Shown piece by piece: positions 48,201 through 57,394 of a stretch of DNA of 64,000 nt. The stretch is from positions 3,844,001 to 3,908,000 of the forward strand of contig NZ_CP134399.1 of the NCBI RefSeq assembly GCF_002968295.1, read 5' to 3'. Numbering within the stretch: position 1 is the first letter of the stretch; every line of letters starts with the position of its first letter. Made by a program: the position numbers and the translations under genes. Source of the DNA: Mycobacterium sp. ITM-2016-00317. Its GTDB lineage: Bacteria > Actinomycetota > Actinomycetes > Mycobacteriales > Mycobacteriaceae. The notes under the pieces were generated by a model that saw only the letters and a list, made by a program, of their open reading frames with translations, was not told the origin of the DNA and did not search any database.

Positions 48201-48233
48201 CATCAGCCCCTTCCGAGCAGGAGGGGGCTGATG
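48201..48233 (+). terminator. Hairpin terminator after the coiled-coil gene
   Basis: CATCAGCCCC (48201-48210) and GGGGCTGATG (48224-48233) pair perfectly with a 13-base loop; a few T-rich positions follow (TGTGTTC). Confidence 0.75.
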
Positions 48234-48384
48234 TGTGTTCACCGAGCACCTCGGACCGGACACATTGGGCACCCGCCCGCCGCAGCCACCGTCTCCGATG
48301 CGAAGCGATCGGCCCCACGCGACTAATTCGCCGCCCGGCGGGTAGGAGGAGCTCTGATCAGCGCCGCCGATCGGAGGGAGACCG

Positions 48385-49116
48385 ATGGATCTCGCTGAGC
48401 GCCATTTCCGGCTCGAATCGCTTTTCCCTGGGCTGAGCCTGCCCGACCTGCTGGCCGCAGAGGATGTCAGCACACTCGATGTCGGCGCGGGCGAGGTGAT
48501 CTATACCGCGGGCGACCCCGGCACGTGCTTGTTCCTGCTCGGGTACGGCCGGGTCCAACTAGGGCGCAGCGGCTACGACGGCCGGGAATGCACGTTCACC
48601 GTGCTGGGTCCGGGCGAGCTGTTCGGTGAGGAGTCGGTGTTCGATCCAGGACGCCGCGGTTCGACCGCCACCGCGCTGACCGATGCCTGCGCGTTGTCCT
48701 TGGGACGTCGGACGGTGATGTCGATGCTGGCCACAGATCCGCGGATCGCGCAAGGATTTCTGCGCGTGCTCGCCCGCCGCATCCGCAGGACCGACAGCAA
48801 CATCACCGATGCGGTGTACGCCGACGTCGCCGCCAGGGTCGCCAAGCAGTTGCTCGGGCTCGCCCAACGGTTCGGCGTCCAGGAAGACGGGGCGATGCGC
48901 GTTCCGATGGACCTCACCCAGCAGCAGTTCGCCCACCTGGTGGGCACCTCCAGGGAGTCGGTGAACAAGGCCCTGTGCCACTTCGCCCAGCAGGGCTGGA
49001 TCGTCCTCGGCGCCGACAGCATCGTGATCCGGGAATCCGAGCCCCTGGCCGTGCGGATGAACGGCTCCCGTCGTCCGGGCCGGGGCACGGACCGCGTTTC
49101 TTCGACAGACAGGTGA
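48385..49116 (+). CDS. Crp/FNR-family transcriptional regulator
   Basis: A 243-residue regulator. The cyclic-nucleotide-binding-type beta barrel is at residues 15-120 (GDPGTCLFLLGYGRVQLGR, LGPGELFGEESVFDPG). The dimerisation helix follows, then the winged helix with TQQQFAHLVGTSRESVNKAL as recognition helix. No FNR-type Cys cluster is seen. The Arg/Ser of the cAMP phosphate pocket are not clear, so the ligand is unknown. The downstream MBL-fold gene begins 3 bases after the stop. Confidence 0.88.
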   Translation: MDLAERHFRLESLFPGLSLPDLLAAEDVSTLDVGAGEVIYTAGDPGTCLFLLGYGRVQLGRSGYDGRECTFTVLGPGELFGEESVFDPGRRGSTATALTDACALSLGRRTVMSMLATDPRIAQGFLRVLARRIRRTDSNITDAVYADVAARVAKQLLGLAQRFGVQEDGAMRVPMDLTQQQFAHLVGTSRESVNKALCHFAQQGWIVLGADSIVIRESEPLAVRMNGSRRPGRGTDRVSSTDR

Positions 49117-49119
49117 GAG

Positions 49120-49922
49120 ATGCAGATCGACGTCACGTTCATCGGGACCGCGACCACGCTGATCCGCTGCGGCGCGATCACGGTCCTGACGGACCCGAAT
49201 TTCCTGCACCAGGGCCAGCACGCCTACCTCGGCTACGGTCTCTGGTCCAAGCGCCGCCGGCCCCGGCACTGAAGGTCGACGAGTTGCCGCCCCTCGACGC
49301 GGTGGTGCTCTCTCACTTGCACGGCGACCACTGGGACCGCGTCGCCGAACGGGGGCTGGATCACCAACTGCCGGTCATCACCACCCACGCCGCGGCGAAA
49401 AGCCTGCGGCGCCGTGGCTTCGGCAACGCCGTGGGCTTGTCCACCTGGGACAACACGGTCCTTGCGAAGGGATCCGAGCGGCTCACGTTCACCGCGCTGC
49501 CGGGCCGGCACGCACCGACGCCGGTGGACCGTCTGCTGCCGCCGGTGATGGGCACGATGCTCACCTTTGACACCGATTCCGGTGGGGCCAGACACCTGTA
49601 CCTGTCCGGTGACACCTTGCTGATCGACGAACTCGACGAAATCCCGGTGCGGTTCCGGTCGATCGATGCCGGGGTTCTGCACCTGGGCGGCACCCGCCTG
49701 CCTGCGGGCAACCGGCTGCCGTTCGGGCTGACCGTGACGATGGACGGCCGGCAGGGCACTGAGATGGTGCGACGGCTCGACCTGCCCCGGGTGATCCCGG
49801 TGCATTTCGACGACTACGGTGTATTCGCCTGTCCCCTTGCCGATTTCACCGCGGCGATGGCAAACGGGGGCATGGCCGACCGGATTGTGGAGATCGAGCG
49901 CGGCCAGACGGTGTCGCTCTGA
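49120..49922 (+). CDS. Metallo-beta-lactamase-fold hydrolase, apparent -1 frameshift near 49262
   Basis: From ATG 49120 the first frame reads VTFIGTATTLIRCGAITVLTDPNFLHQG and continues to GLWSKRRRP. The next frame continues with ALKVDELPPLDAVVLSHLHGDHWDRV to 49922. One more C in the CCCC run at 49261-49264 joins them into 267 residues. Zinc ligands are visible in the HLHGDH motif, with later His and Asp in LYLSGDTLLIDE and VIPVHFDDYG. It resembles UlaG-like/N-acyl-type MBL enzymes. It is cotranscribed with the Crp/FNR regulator. Confidence 0.72.
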
Positions 49923-49954
49923 CCGCGCCCGATCTCGTCGGATTTCAGCGAGGG

Positions 49955-50428
49955 TCAGCGAGCGGTGGTTCCCGGCGCGGCAGTGGCCCGGGCGACGTTG
50001 CGGCCCAGAATCACGCCGAGACCGATCATCCCGACCGCGAGCCCGAAGTGCAGCCAGTCATCGGCGGCGTTGACCGGGATGAAGTTCGCACTGGAGTCGC
50101 GGTCGATGAGCATGCCGTACAACCACAGCACGGCGTAGATCGCGCCGCCGCCGATCAGGTACCAGCGCGCCGCGGGAGCGCTGCGGGCCAGCGCCACCCC
50201 GGCCACGCCGAACAAGAGATGGACGATGTTGTGCAGGATCGACACCGCGAACACACCGAGCAGCATGGCGCCGGAATGGTGCCCGGCGAAGCTCAGTTCG
50301 CTGTAGTTCGTCGTGATTCCGGGGATGAAGCCGGCGATGCCGACCAGCAGGAACACGATTCCCACGACGAGCGCGGCGAGCTGAACGGGGCTACGGGTTG
50401 TCGCTGTACGGTTCTCTGAAGCTGTCAT
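49955..50428 (-). CDS. DUF4383 membrane protein
   Basis: A 157-residue inner-membrane protein with four hydrophobic helices. SILHNIVHLLFGVAGVALAR is the DUF4383 hallmark, and the final segment DDWLHFGLAVGMIGLGVILGR is also typical. The start ATG at 50428 is chosen over the ORF start at 50437. It is convergent with the MBL gene. The function is unknown. Confidence 0.85.
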   Translation of the reverse strand: MTASENRTATTRSPVQLAALVVGIVFLLVGIAGFIPGITTNYSELSFAGHHSGAMLLGVFAVSILHNIVHLLFGVAGVALARSAPAARWYLIGGGAIYAVLWLYGMLIDRDSSANFIPVNAADDWLHFGLAVGMIGLGVILGRNVARATAAPGTTAR

Positions 50429-50501
50429 GCCGCGCAACTACCCGGCAGATCTCGAAGAAAACACGAATCGGCGCCGAAATCGACCTACTCACGCGGTGGC
50501 A

Positions 50502-51476
50502 TCACGCGAGCACCTGTAATCGGTTCCATGGCACCCCGGACATGGGGTCGTAGTCGCCGGTGAATCCGGCCTGCCGGTAGGTCGCCCCGATTCCGTTTCC
50601 GCTGGGGTCGACCTCGAAGGCAACGTTCAGCGCTGCGCCGCTGACGTCGACGACGTAGGCACCGTAGACTTGCATGGCACGTGCGACCGCGCGAACGCCC
50701 GGCGGGAGATCGAGGGCGTCGAGGTCGACGCCGGGGTCGAGACGAATCCTGGCGCCTTCGGGGATGCAGTTGGCACGATTCGATTTCCCGTCGGTGGAAG
50801 TCGCCGGCGGGCGGAACGTACCGGCGCACACGTTGTTCGTCGCGACCGCCAGCGCGTGCGGAATCACACCTTCCTGAATCTCCGCCACCTGGATGACACC
50901 GCCCAACCTCGACGCACCGGAGCCGGTGGCTCCGCCACCCCACCCGGATCCGTTGAGGTTGGTGATCGAACCCCATCCCGCAGTCCACCCGCCACCCGAC
51001 TGACGCGCTCGCCACAGCTCAAAGATCTGGCCGCTCGACGCGTCGACCACCACCATCGCGGCATCCGATCCCGAACTCGGCCGCGCACCTGCGGGAATCG
51101 GAACCTGAACCCCTTCGAATGGGCACCGACCCCAATCCTCGGTACAGCCGACGCTGTGGCTGGGAGTGCTGGGGTCCGCTTGGTAAATCGGGATACCGTA
51201 GGCGACCAAGTTCGCGGACATGGCGCCGTCGCTGGAGAGATGCGCGACCATCACGTCACTCTTCGGGTCGATCGCGGCACCGTCCGGAATCGGGGTGCGG
51301 AACGGACTGCCCGGCGAGAACGGTTGCATCGCCGCGTGGGCAAGTGGAGCGGGGCCGGCGAGTGCCACGACCGTAACGATAATCGAAATGAGTGCGGCTA
51401 TTCGCGCGGCGGCGACACTCCCATTAAATCCCGACATAAAACTTGCATTCGGAAAGAAATTGCTGTGGTTCGCCAT
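50502..51476 (-). CDS. Exported protein of unknown function, conserved actinobacterial family
   Basis: A 324-residue exported protein with a signal peptide (hydrophobic IAALISIIVTVVALAG, cleavage near AHA-AMQPF). The mature part has PIPDGAAIDPKSDVMVAHL, YGIPIYQADPSTP, SDAAMVVVDASSGQIFELW and SGWGGGATGSGASRLGGVI, a set I recall in secreted actinobacterial proteins without an assigned role. Four Cys could form two disulfides. ATG 51437 is an alternative start nearer the signal core. The first 100 bases and the promoter are AT-rich for this genome. Confidence 0.7.
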   Translation of the reverse strand: MANHSNFFPNASFMSGFNGSVAAARIAALISIIVTVVALAGPAPLAHAAMQPFSPGSPFRTPIPDGAAIDPKSDVMVAHLSSDGAMSANLVAYGIPIYQADPSTPSHSVGCTEDWGRCPFEGVQVPIPAGARPSSGSDAAMVVVDASSGQIFELWRARQSGGGWTAGWGSITNLNGSGWGGGATGSGASRLGGVIQVAEIQEGVIPHALAVATNNVCAGTFRPPATSTDGKSNRANCIPEGARIRLDPGVDLDALDLPPGVRAVARAMQVYGAYVVDVSGAALNVAFEVDPSGNGIGATYRQAGFTGDYDPMSGVPWNRLQVLA

Positions 51477-51694
51477 GTACGCTCATTTCATCCGCAAATA
51501 ACAAATCCGGCGCAGACGAATCGCGTCGGTCCTGATGTCGGCTCTGCAACCGCTGGCTACCTGACAGCGTACGTACGTTACCGTCCTGGCACAGGGGATC
51601 GTCCGAAACGGAGATCCACAGCGATCATGCATCTTCCCTCACAGATTTGGCTTTGCGGCAATCCGCGGGCGCCAGGTGGGAGACACTCGACCGC
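51477..51694. promoter_or_regulatory. Relatively AT-rich divergent intergenic region
   Basis: These 218 bases separate the exported protein from the polytopic membrane protein and must carry both promoters. The composition (AACAAATCCGG, ACGTACGTTACC, TTTTTCGGC near the ends) is lower in GC than elsewhere in the window. A CGTACGTACG near-palindrome is at about 51569-51578. No operator could be tied to a regulator. Confidence 0.4.
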
Positions 51695-53353
51695 ATGATC
51701 GACAGTTTTTCGGCAACCGCCCGTGACGCGAGAACACGCTTGATTTACCCGGCTCTAATTGTTCTCGGGGCCGTAGATCTCGCCACTCTTTCAGAAAATC
51801 ACGGCGAGGCCGAAGACTCCGTGCAATACATCATGAACGTCACAAAAGGCGAGAGTCTATTTCTTCCCAATCACCTGTTGTTCAACGCGATCAACTGGCT
51901 GCACTATCGGCTCTGGACGGCTTTCGGCTACTCCGCCGACGCCACGGTGCCTATGGAGGTCTTGTCGGTCGCCGCCAGCCTGGCCACGCTGTACCTGGTC
52001 CATCGGATCGCGCTTCGAGTAGGCGCCCCGCCGCTGATGGCGCTGGCTGCTGCGGGTTGGACCGCGTTCTCCTATGGCTTCTGGGTCTACAGCGTCGAGG
52101 CCGACACCTACCTGCTGCCGTTACCGGCAGTGCTTGTCGCCGTGTTGGTGCTGTTCGACATTCGGCCGAAGGAGTGGAGCGGGATCCGGGGGCCGGCAGT
52201 GCCCCAACTGATTGCCCTCGGAGCGCTCAGCGCCTTCGCCGCCTTGCTCCACCAGCAGTACCTCTTCTTGATCCCGATTTTCGGGATGAGTTTAATAATC
52301 ATCTGGCGGGCGACGCCTGGGCGCACCACCGGATCCCTGATCACCACGACTTCGGTCTACGGTCTGGTAGTAGTGGGCGTGGTCTCCGTGGTGTACTGCG
52401 CAGTTGGTTTCGTTGCGCTCGGCCAGAGCGACATTGCGGAGACCCTCGCATGGGCACGTGGCCACGCCAGTCAGGGCACCTGGGTGGGCTTCTCTCTGAT
52501 GTCGTTTCCGATGATGCTGGTCGGCCTCGTTCGGGTGATTCTCGGCATCAACTTCCTGGCCTCCCCACACGCGGCCGATGCGATGGCGATGATCTTCCCT
52601 GGCAAGGTGCTGCTCGAAGAGCACTACGTCGCCGAGCATTACATCGGGACAATACTGTTCTGGGTGATCACCGCCGCCACGCTAGTGGCCGTTGGCACGA
52701 TCGTCTGGTTGACGTTCCAGGCAACGCGCGGCACGGGCGCCGCCGAGCCGTTGTCGCCGCGGTGGACGTTCACACGTTTCGGGGTCATCTACCTGGCGGT
52801 GTACGCCGTCCTCATTCTGATCTGGGAGCCCTACAACTTGGAATTCTGGATAGGACTCGTTCCGATACTCGCCATCTTGCTGGTGAGTCGCCTGATCGGG
52901 AAAGACGGTGTGGCCCCGGCAAGCATCGCGCTGGCGCTCGCCCTCGCGGTTGCGAACTTCTTCGGCGGCGTCTGGCCCTATTCCCATGCGGACTCCGACT
53001 ACTGGACATATCAGAACGCTGGTCTCATGGCCATCGCCGGCACCACAGACGTGATCGTCACCGAATGCGTGTACGTGTGCCAGGGAAACCTCGTGCTAAG
53101 CACCGGTGCCCGCTTGATCCCGGCATCATCGGATGACACCGCAGAGCTTTCGGCCGCGCTCGCCAACCCGTCGAAGGGGCGGCTACTCGTGTCGTCCTGG
53201 GCGTTCGCCGCACCTGAAGGCGTCGCCGAACCGGAAACCGCGGGCCCCAGCGAAGTCAGATCGATGTTGGAGGGGCTTCGTGACCGCTTCATCGAGGTCG
53301 CCCGTTCCGGCTCGCAGACCATCTGGCAGGTGATGCCCGCCGACCGGCCGTGA
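51695..53353 (+). CDS. Polytopic membrane protein, DUF2723/GT-C-like
   Basis: A 552-residue membrane protein with about 10-11 helices and a soluble C-terminal part of about 110 residues. The first loop has an acidic pair in SENHGEAEDSVQYI, where GT-C glycosyltransferases keep their catalytic Asp/Glu. LHYRLWTAFGYS, FSYGFWVYSVEADTYLLPLP and LLHQQYLFLIPIFG resemble the DUF2723/TMEM260 pattern. The start ATG at 51695 follows GGTGGGAGA. It could be a lipid-linked mannosyl- or arabinosyltransferase, but that is inference. The GC content is lower than in its neighbours. Confidence 0.7.
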   Translation: MIDSFSATARDARTRLIYPALIVLGAVDLATLSENHGEAEDSVQYIMNVTKGESLFLPNHLLFNAINWLHYRLWTAFGYSADATVPMEVLSVAASLATLYLVHRIALRVGAPPLMALAAAGWTAFSYGFWVYSVEADTYLLPLPAVLVAVLVLFDIRPKEWSGIRGPAVPQLIALGALSAFAALLHQQYLFLIPIFGMSLIIIWRATPGRTTGSLITTTSVYGLVVVGVVSVVYCAVGFVALGQSDIAETLAWARGHASQGTWVGFSLMSFPMMLVGLVRVILGINFLASPHAADAMAMIFPGKVLLEEHYVAEHYIGTILFWVITAATLVAVGTIVWLTFQATRGTGAAEPLSPRWTFTRFGVIYLAVYAVLILIWEPYNLEFWIGLVPILAILLVSRLIGKDGVAPASIALALALAVANFFGGVWPYSHADSDYWTYQNAGLMAIAGTTDVIVTECVYVCQGNLVLSTGARLIPASSDDTAELSAALANPSKGRLLVSSWAFAAPEGVAEPETAGPSEVRSMLEGLRDRFIEVARSGSQTIWQVMPADRP

Positions 53354-53494
53354 TGCCTACCGTCGATCAGGCGCGGACCTCGCTGCGCGCTCACCGCCCA
53401 CCACTATTGGATGCGCAACGAGCGCACTGAAAATCCGGGCCCGCGCTTCGCCGACGACCTGGGGTGTTCGCTTTCTGTCGGTACGCTGTGAGCC

Positions 53495-54304
53495 ATGAAT
53501 GCCGCACTTCTCGTCCTCATCGTCTTGGTGGTCGCGGCGATCGGTCTCGCCGTCTACGCGACGTCGAAGTCGACGCAGAAGCGCAACGCCGCGACGCTCG
53601 CCGACGCCAAGGCCGACGCCCGCCGCGTGATCGAGCGACTGGGCGGGCAGGTGTTCGCACTGACCGCGACCGACGAGGCCGCCATGCAGGCGCTGGCCGA
53701 CGCGTCCGAGCGCTACACCGCGGCGTCGTCGCAGATCGACCAGGCCACCACCGCCAAACAGGCCGAACTGGCCAAGGAGAGCGCGATGGAGGGCCTGTAC
53801 TACGTGCGCGCGGCGCGCACGGCGATGGGCATGGATCCCGGTCCGGAGCTGGAGTCGCTGGCCGGGCAGCGCGCCGCGGGCACCGTCACCGAGGACCGTC
53901 GAGTCGAGTTCGAGGGACGCGAGATCGAGGCCTCGCCGACGCCGTCGCAGCGCACCCCGAACTACTACCCCGGCGGGCGCGTCGCGGGCCGGCCGGTGCC
54001 TGCCGGCTGGTACTCGGAGCCGTGGTGGAAGCCGGCGTTGGTCGCCGGCGCCTGGGGCCTGGGGTCGGCGCTGCTGTTCACCAGCCTGTTCTCCGGCATG
54101 TCCGGCGTCGGTTACGACGCGCAGGCGTTCGAGAACGGCTACGGGGACGGTTTCCAGGACGGGATGGACCAGGGCCAACTCGAAGGCGGTGACGCCGGCG
54201 GCGGTGACTGGGGCGGTGACTCCGGCGGCGGCGACTGGGGCGGCGGCGACTGGGGTGGTGGCGGCGACTTCGGTGGCGGCGACTTCGGCGGGTTCGACTT
54301 CTAG
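53495..54304 (+). CDS. Membrane protein with Gly/Asp/Trp-rich C-terminal tail
   Basis: A 269-residue protein with an N-terminal membrane helix (ALLVLIVLVVAAIGLAVYA), a helical domain to about residue 115, a second hydrophobic helix around WWKPALVAGAWGLGSALLFTSLF and a last 50 residues of GGGDWGGGDFGG-type repeats. The C-terminal pattern recalls TPM-domain and SHOCT-free membrane proteins with GGF tails. I do not recognise the family. The stop overlaps the convergent antiporter stop by 4 bases. Confidence 0.75.
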   Translation: MNAALLVLIVLVVAAIGLAVYATSKSTQKRNAATLADAKADARRVIERLGGQVFALTATDEAAMQALADASERYTAASSQIDQATTAKQAELAKESAMEGLYYVRAARTAMGMDPGPELESLAGQRAAGTVTEDRRVEFEGREIEASPTPSQRTPNYYPGGRVAGRPVPAGWYSEPWWKPALVAGAWGLGSALLFTSLFSGMSGVGYDAQAFENGYGDGFQDGMDQGQLEGGDAGGGDWGGDSGGGDWGGGDWGGGGDFGGGDFGGFDF

Positions 54305-55986
54305 AACCGGCTCTCCAGCCGCGCCGACACCCCGGCCTCCTGCAGGTCGAGCCGCTCGAGCATGGCCCGCACCGCCTCCTCGTCGATGCGCCCGGCGTCG
54401 CGCTCGCCGATGAGCGCGGCGCGCTGTGCGGCCAGGACGTCGCGGTAGAGCTGGGCGAACACCTCGGCCCGCAGCGTGTTGGCGGCGGGGTCGGGCATCT
54501 CGTCGGCGTCCTGGGAGTGCCGTGCCACGACGGCACGGATCTCGGCGAGCACCCGCGGGTCGAGCCCGGCGGGCGGGTGGGCGCGGAACTCGGCCAGCAC
54601 TTCCGCGGACGCGTCGTGCACCACCTTCTCGGCCTTCTCCGTCTCGGCGAGGGTGTCGGCCCGGTCCGCGGTGGAGGACAGGTCGAGCCGGCGGATCAGC
54701 GGCGGCAGCGTCCATCCCTGCAGCAGCAGCGTGCCGACACTGACCACGAACGCGATGGCCTGGATCGTCGCGCGCTCGGGGAACGGGTCTCCCGCGGCGG
54801 TCGTCACCGGGATCGCCGCGGCCGCGGCCAGAGTCACCACGCCGCGCATACCGGTCCAGGACACCACGACGCTCTCCTGCCAGCTGAGCCTGCGGTTGTC
54901 GATGCGGGACGGCCGCCGGTCCGCCGGCCGCTCCCTGCGGCGGGTGCCGAGGGCCCCGCGCGCGCCGTCGGGGATCGGCACGCTCAGCCGCTGTTCGACC
55001 TGCCGCGCCAGCACTCCCCTGCCGAACATCACGAATACCGACAGCGGCCGGATCACCAGCACGATGAGCAGCACGACCGCCGAGGCGACCGCCACCTGGC
55101 CCAGCGACTCGTGGGCGGTCCGCAGGTCGTCGAGAACGAAACGAAGATGCAGCCCGATGTAGGCGAACACGAACGCTTCGAGCAACACATCGACCGAGTT
55201 CCACACGTACCGTTCCTGCAGCCGGGTCTGGTAGCCGGCGTCCACCGTCCCGCCGCCCACCACGAAGCCGGCCACCACGACGGCCAGCACGCCGGAGGCG
55301 TGCATCTCCTCGGCGACGATGAACGCCGCAAACGGCACCATCAGCCCCTGGACGGTCTCCAGTGCCGGGTTGGCCAGCCGCCTGCGGATCCACAGGGTCA
55401 CGTACCCCAGCGCCGCACCGACAGCGGGCCCCAGCACCGCGCTGTAGCCGAACAGCAGCAGCGGGTTCTCGATGAAGGTGTGCCGGCCGGCGACCTGCGC
55501 CACCGCGACGGAGAACAGCGCCAGCGCCGCCGCGTCGTTGATCAGGCTCTCCCCGGTCAGGATCGTCATCACCCGTTTGGGCAGCCCGAGCTTGCGGCCG
55601 ACCGCGACAGCGGTGACGGCGTCCGGCGGGGCGACGATGGCGCCGAGCACCAGTGCGGTCGCGAACGTCAACGGCACCACCACCAGCCAGGAGGACACGG
55701 CCGCGACGGTGAACGCGGTGACCACGACGAGCACCACACCGAGACCCAGGATCGGCTTGATGTTGCGCAGGAAGCTGGGGAACGAGAAGTTCAGCGCCGC
55801 GGAGTACAGCAGCGGCGGCAGTACCACCGTCAGCAGGATGTGCGAGTCCAGTTCGGGCGCTTCGAATCCCGGCACGAACGACACCGCGATGCCGACCACG
55901 ACGATGATCAGCGCGGGTTCGAGTCCACGCCGGTGCGCCATCGCCGTCACCACGATCGCGCCCACTACCACCAGGATCAGTTCCAC
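54301..55986 (-). CDS. CPA1-family Na+/H+ antiporter
   Basis: A 561-residue inner-membrane exchanger with about 12 helices. IVAPPDAVTAVAVGRKLGLPKRVMTILTGESLINDAAALALF holds the ND pair, and SWTGMRGVVTLAAAAAIPV is the second conserved helix. The hydrophilic C-terminus after about residue 430 is regulatory in this family. An insert of about 35 residues rich in Arg (GTRRRERPADRRPS) precedes the SWTGMRG helix and is missing from the 30246 paralogue. Confidence 0.93.
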   Translation of the reverse strand: MELILVVVGAIVVTAMAHRRGLEPALIIVVVGIAVSFVPGFEAPELDSHILLTVVLPPLLYSAALNFSFPSFLRNIKPILGLGVVLVVVTAFTVAAVSSWLVVVPLTFATALVLGAIVAPPDAVTAVAVGRKLGLPKRVMTILTGESLINDAAALALFSVAVAQVAGRHTFIENPLLLFGYSAVLGPAVGAALGYVTLWIRRRLANPALETVQGLMVPFAAFIVAEEMHASGVLAVVVAGFVVGGGTVDAGYQTRLQERYVWNSVDVLLEAFVFAYIGLHLRFVLDDLRTAHESLGQVAVASAVVLLIVLVIRPLSVFVMFGRGVLARQVEQRLSVPIPDGARGALGTRRRERPADRRPSRIDNRRLSWQESVVVSWTGMRGVVTLAAAAAIPVTTAAGDPFPERATIQAIAFVVSVGTLLLQGWTLPPLIRRLDLSSTADRADTLAETEKAEKVVHDASAEVLAEFRAHPPAGLDPRVLAEIRAVVARHSQDADEMPDPAANTLRAEVFAQLYRDVLAAQRAALIGERDAGRIDEEAVRAMLERLDLQEAGVSARLESRF

Positions 55987-56045
55987 CCGGAGATTGTCCC
56001 GGGTGGCTCAGCGCATGTCCCGCCGAGCCTCGCCGTGCCGGCGGA

Positions 56046-56852
56046 TCAGGCCTGGCAGGTGGGACACCAGAACAGGTTGCGTCCCTCCAGTTCGACCGTC
56101 CGGACCGGTGTCGCGCACACCCGGCACGGCTCACCGGCGCGGCGGTAGACGTAGGTGCGCGGCCGGCCTTCCCGGTAGGACGGTGCGCCGTGGTCGTGCT
56201 CGGGCGCCACCACGACGATCTTGCCGCGCCGCACCCCGACCTTCATCAGCGCGACGAGATCGGTCCACAGCTCAGCGAACTCGTCGGCGGTGATCGTCGT
56301 CCCGGGCCGGAACGGGTCGATGCGGTGCCGGAACAGCAGCTCGCTGCGGTACACGTTGCCCACCCCGGCGATGACGGTCTGGTCCATCAGCAATGCCCCG
56401 ATCGGCCTGCGAGACTTGGTGATTCGCCGCCACGCCAGCGAAGGGTCGGCATCGGCGCGCAGCGGGTCGGGGCCGAGCCGGGCCACCACGTCGGCGACCT
56501 CGGGCTCCTCGATCACCTCGCAGACGATCGGCCCGCGCAGATCGGTGCCGTACTCGGCGCCCAGCATCCGCATACGCACCTGCCCCACCGGCACCGGCAT
56601 CGTCCCGTCCTCGGGCAGCGGCCACTCGGTGAACGCGCCGTACAGACCGAGGTGGACGTGTACGACGCGCCCGCCCTCGTAGTGGTGGAACAGATGCTTG
56701 CCCCAGGCGCCGGCCTTCTTGAACACCCGCCCGCTGACCGCCGCAGCACCGTCGTCGAACCGGCCCTGCGGACTGGACACGATTACCGGCGCGCGGCCGA
56801 ACCGACGCTGGTGCTGCCGCGCCAGCCGGTGCAGCGTGTGTCCTTCCGGCAT
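56046..56852 (-). CDS. nei2: Endonuclease VIII / formamidopyrimidine-type DNA glycosylase (Nei2)
   Basis: A 268-residue bifunctional DNA glycosylase/AP lyase for oxidised pyrimidines. It starts MPEGHTLHRLARQHQRRF with the catalytic Pro-2 and Glu-3. The central H2TH helix region has ADPSLAWRRITKSRRPIGALLMDQTVIAGVGNVYRSELLF. The zinc finger CRVCATPVRTVELEGRNLFWCPTCQ ends the protein. It lies 3 bases after rpiB, as in M. tuberculosis (Rv2464c-Rv2465c). Confidence 0.93.
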   Translation of the reverse strand: MPEGHTLHRLARQHQRRFGRAPVIVSSPQGRFDDGAAAVSGRVFKKAGAWGKHLFHHYEGGRVVHVHLGLYGAFTEWPLPEDGTMPVPVGQVRMRMLGAEYGTDLRGPIVCEVIEEPEVADVVARLGPDPLRADADPSLAWRRITKSRRPIGALLMDQTVIAGVGNVYRSELLFRHRIDPFRPGTTITADEFAELWTDLVALMKVGVRRGKIVVVAPEHDHGAPSYREGRPRTYVYRRAGEPCRVCATPVRTVELEGRNLFWCPTCQA

Positions 56853-56855
56853 CGG

Positions 56856-57329
56856 CTACGCGCCGGGCACCGGCGGCGCGACGTGGGTCTTCTCGTAGTC
56901 GGCCAGGATGTCGATACGACGCTGATGCCGCGGGGCCTCCGACCAGGCCGTGGACAGGAACGTGTCGACGATGGCCAGCGCCTCCTCGGTGGAGTGCATG
57001 CGGCCACCGATCGCCATCAGCTGGGCGTTGTTGTGCTCACGGGCCAGCGCCGCGGTCTCGGTGCTCCACGCCAGCGCGCACCGCGCTCCGGGCACCTTGT
57101 TCGCCGCGATCTGCTCGCCGTTGCCGGAGCCGCCGAGCACGATGCCGAGGCTGCCCGGATCCGCCACAGTCTTCTGTGCGGCGGCGATGCAGAAGGCCGG
57201 GTAGTCGTCGTCGGCGTCGTAGGTGAACGCGCCGCAGTCGACGGGCTCGTGCCCGGTCGCCCCGAGGTGCTCGGCGATGGCCTGCTTGAGTTCGAATCCG
57301 GCGTGGTCGGCACCGAGGTAGACGCGCAT
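56856..57329 (-). CDS. rpiB: Ribose-5-phosphate isomerase B
   Basis: A 157-residue isomerase of the pentose-phosphate pathway. The phosphate/ring-opening region GADHAGFELKQAIAEHL and the active-site loop VLGGSGNGEQIAANKVPG are clear. As in the actinobacterial branch the base is Glu (about residue 72 in GNGEQ) where E. coli has a Cys. The start ATG at 57329 matches family length; a long upstream extension of the frame is antisense to nothing real. Translationally close to nei2. Confidence 0.95.
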   Translation of the reverse strand: MRVYLGADHAGFELKQAIAEHLGATGHEPVDCGAFTYDADDDYPAFCIAAAQKTVADPGSLGIVLGGSGNGEQIAANKVPGARCALAWSTETAALAREHNNAQLMAIGGRMHSTEEALAIVDTFLSTAWSEAPRHQRRIDILADYEKTHVAPPVPGA

Positions 57330-57394
57330 GGCGGACACCCTACCTCCCGGTTCACCTGCCGCTTCGGGCACCGCGAACCGGTGGCGGGCCCTGC

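Noticed and set aside
53357..56134. 925-residue minus-strand frame across 53357-56134
   Set aside because: An extremely Arg/Gly/Ala-rich shadow of the antiporter gene in another frame; no start context or domain.
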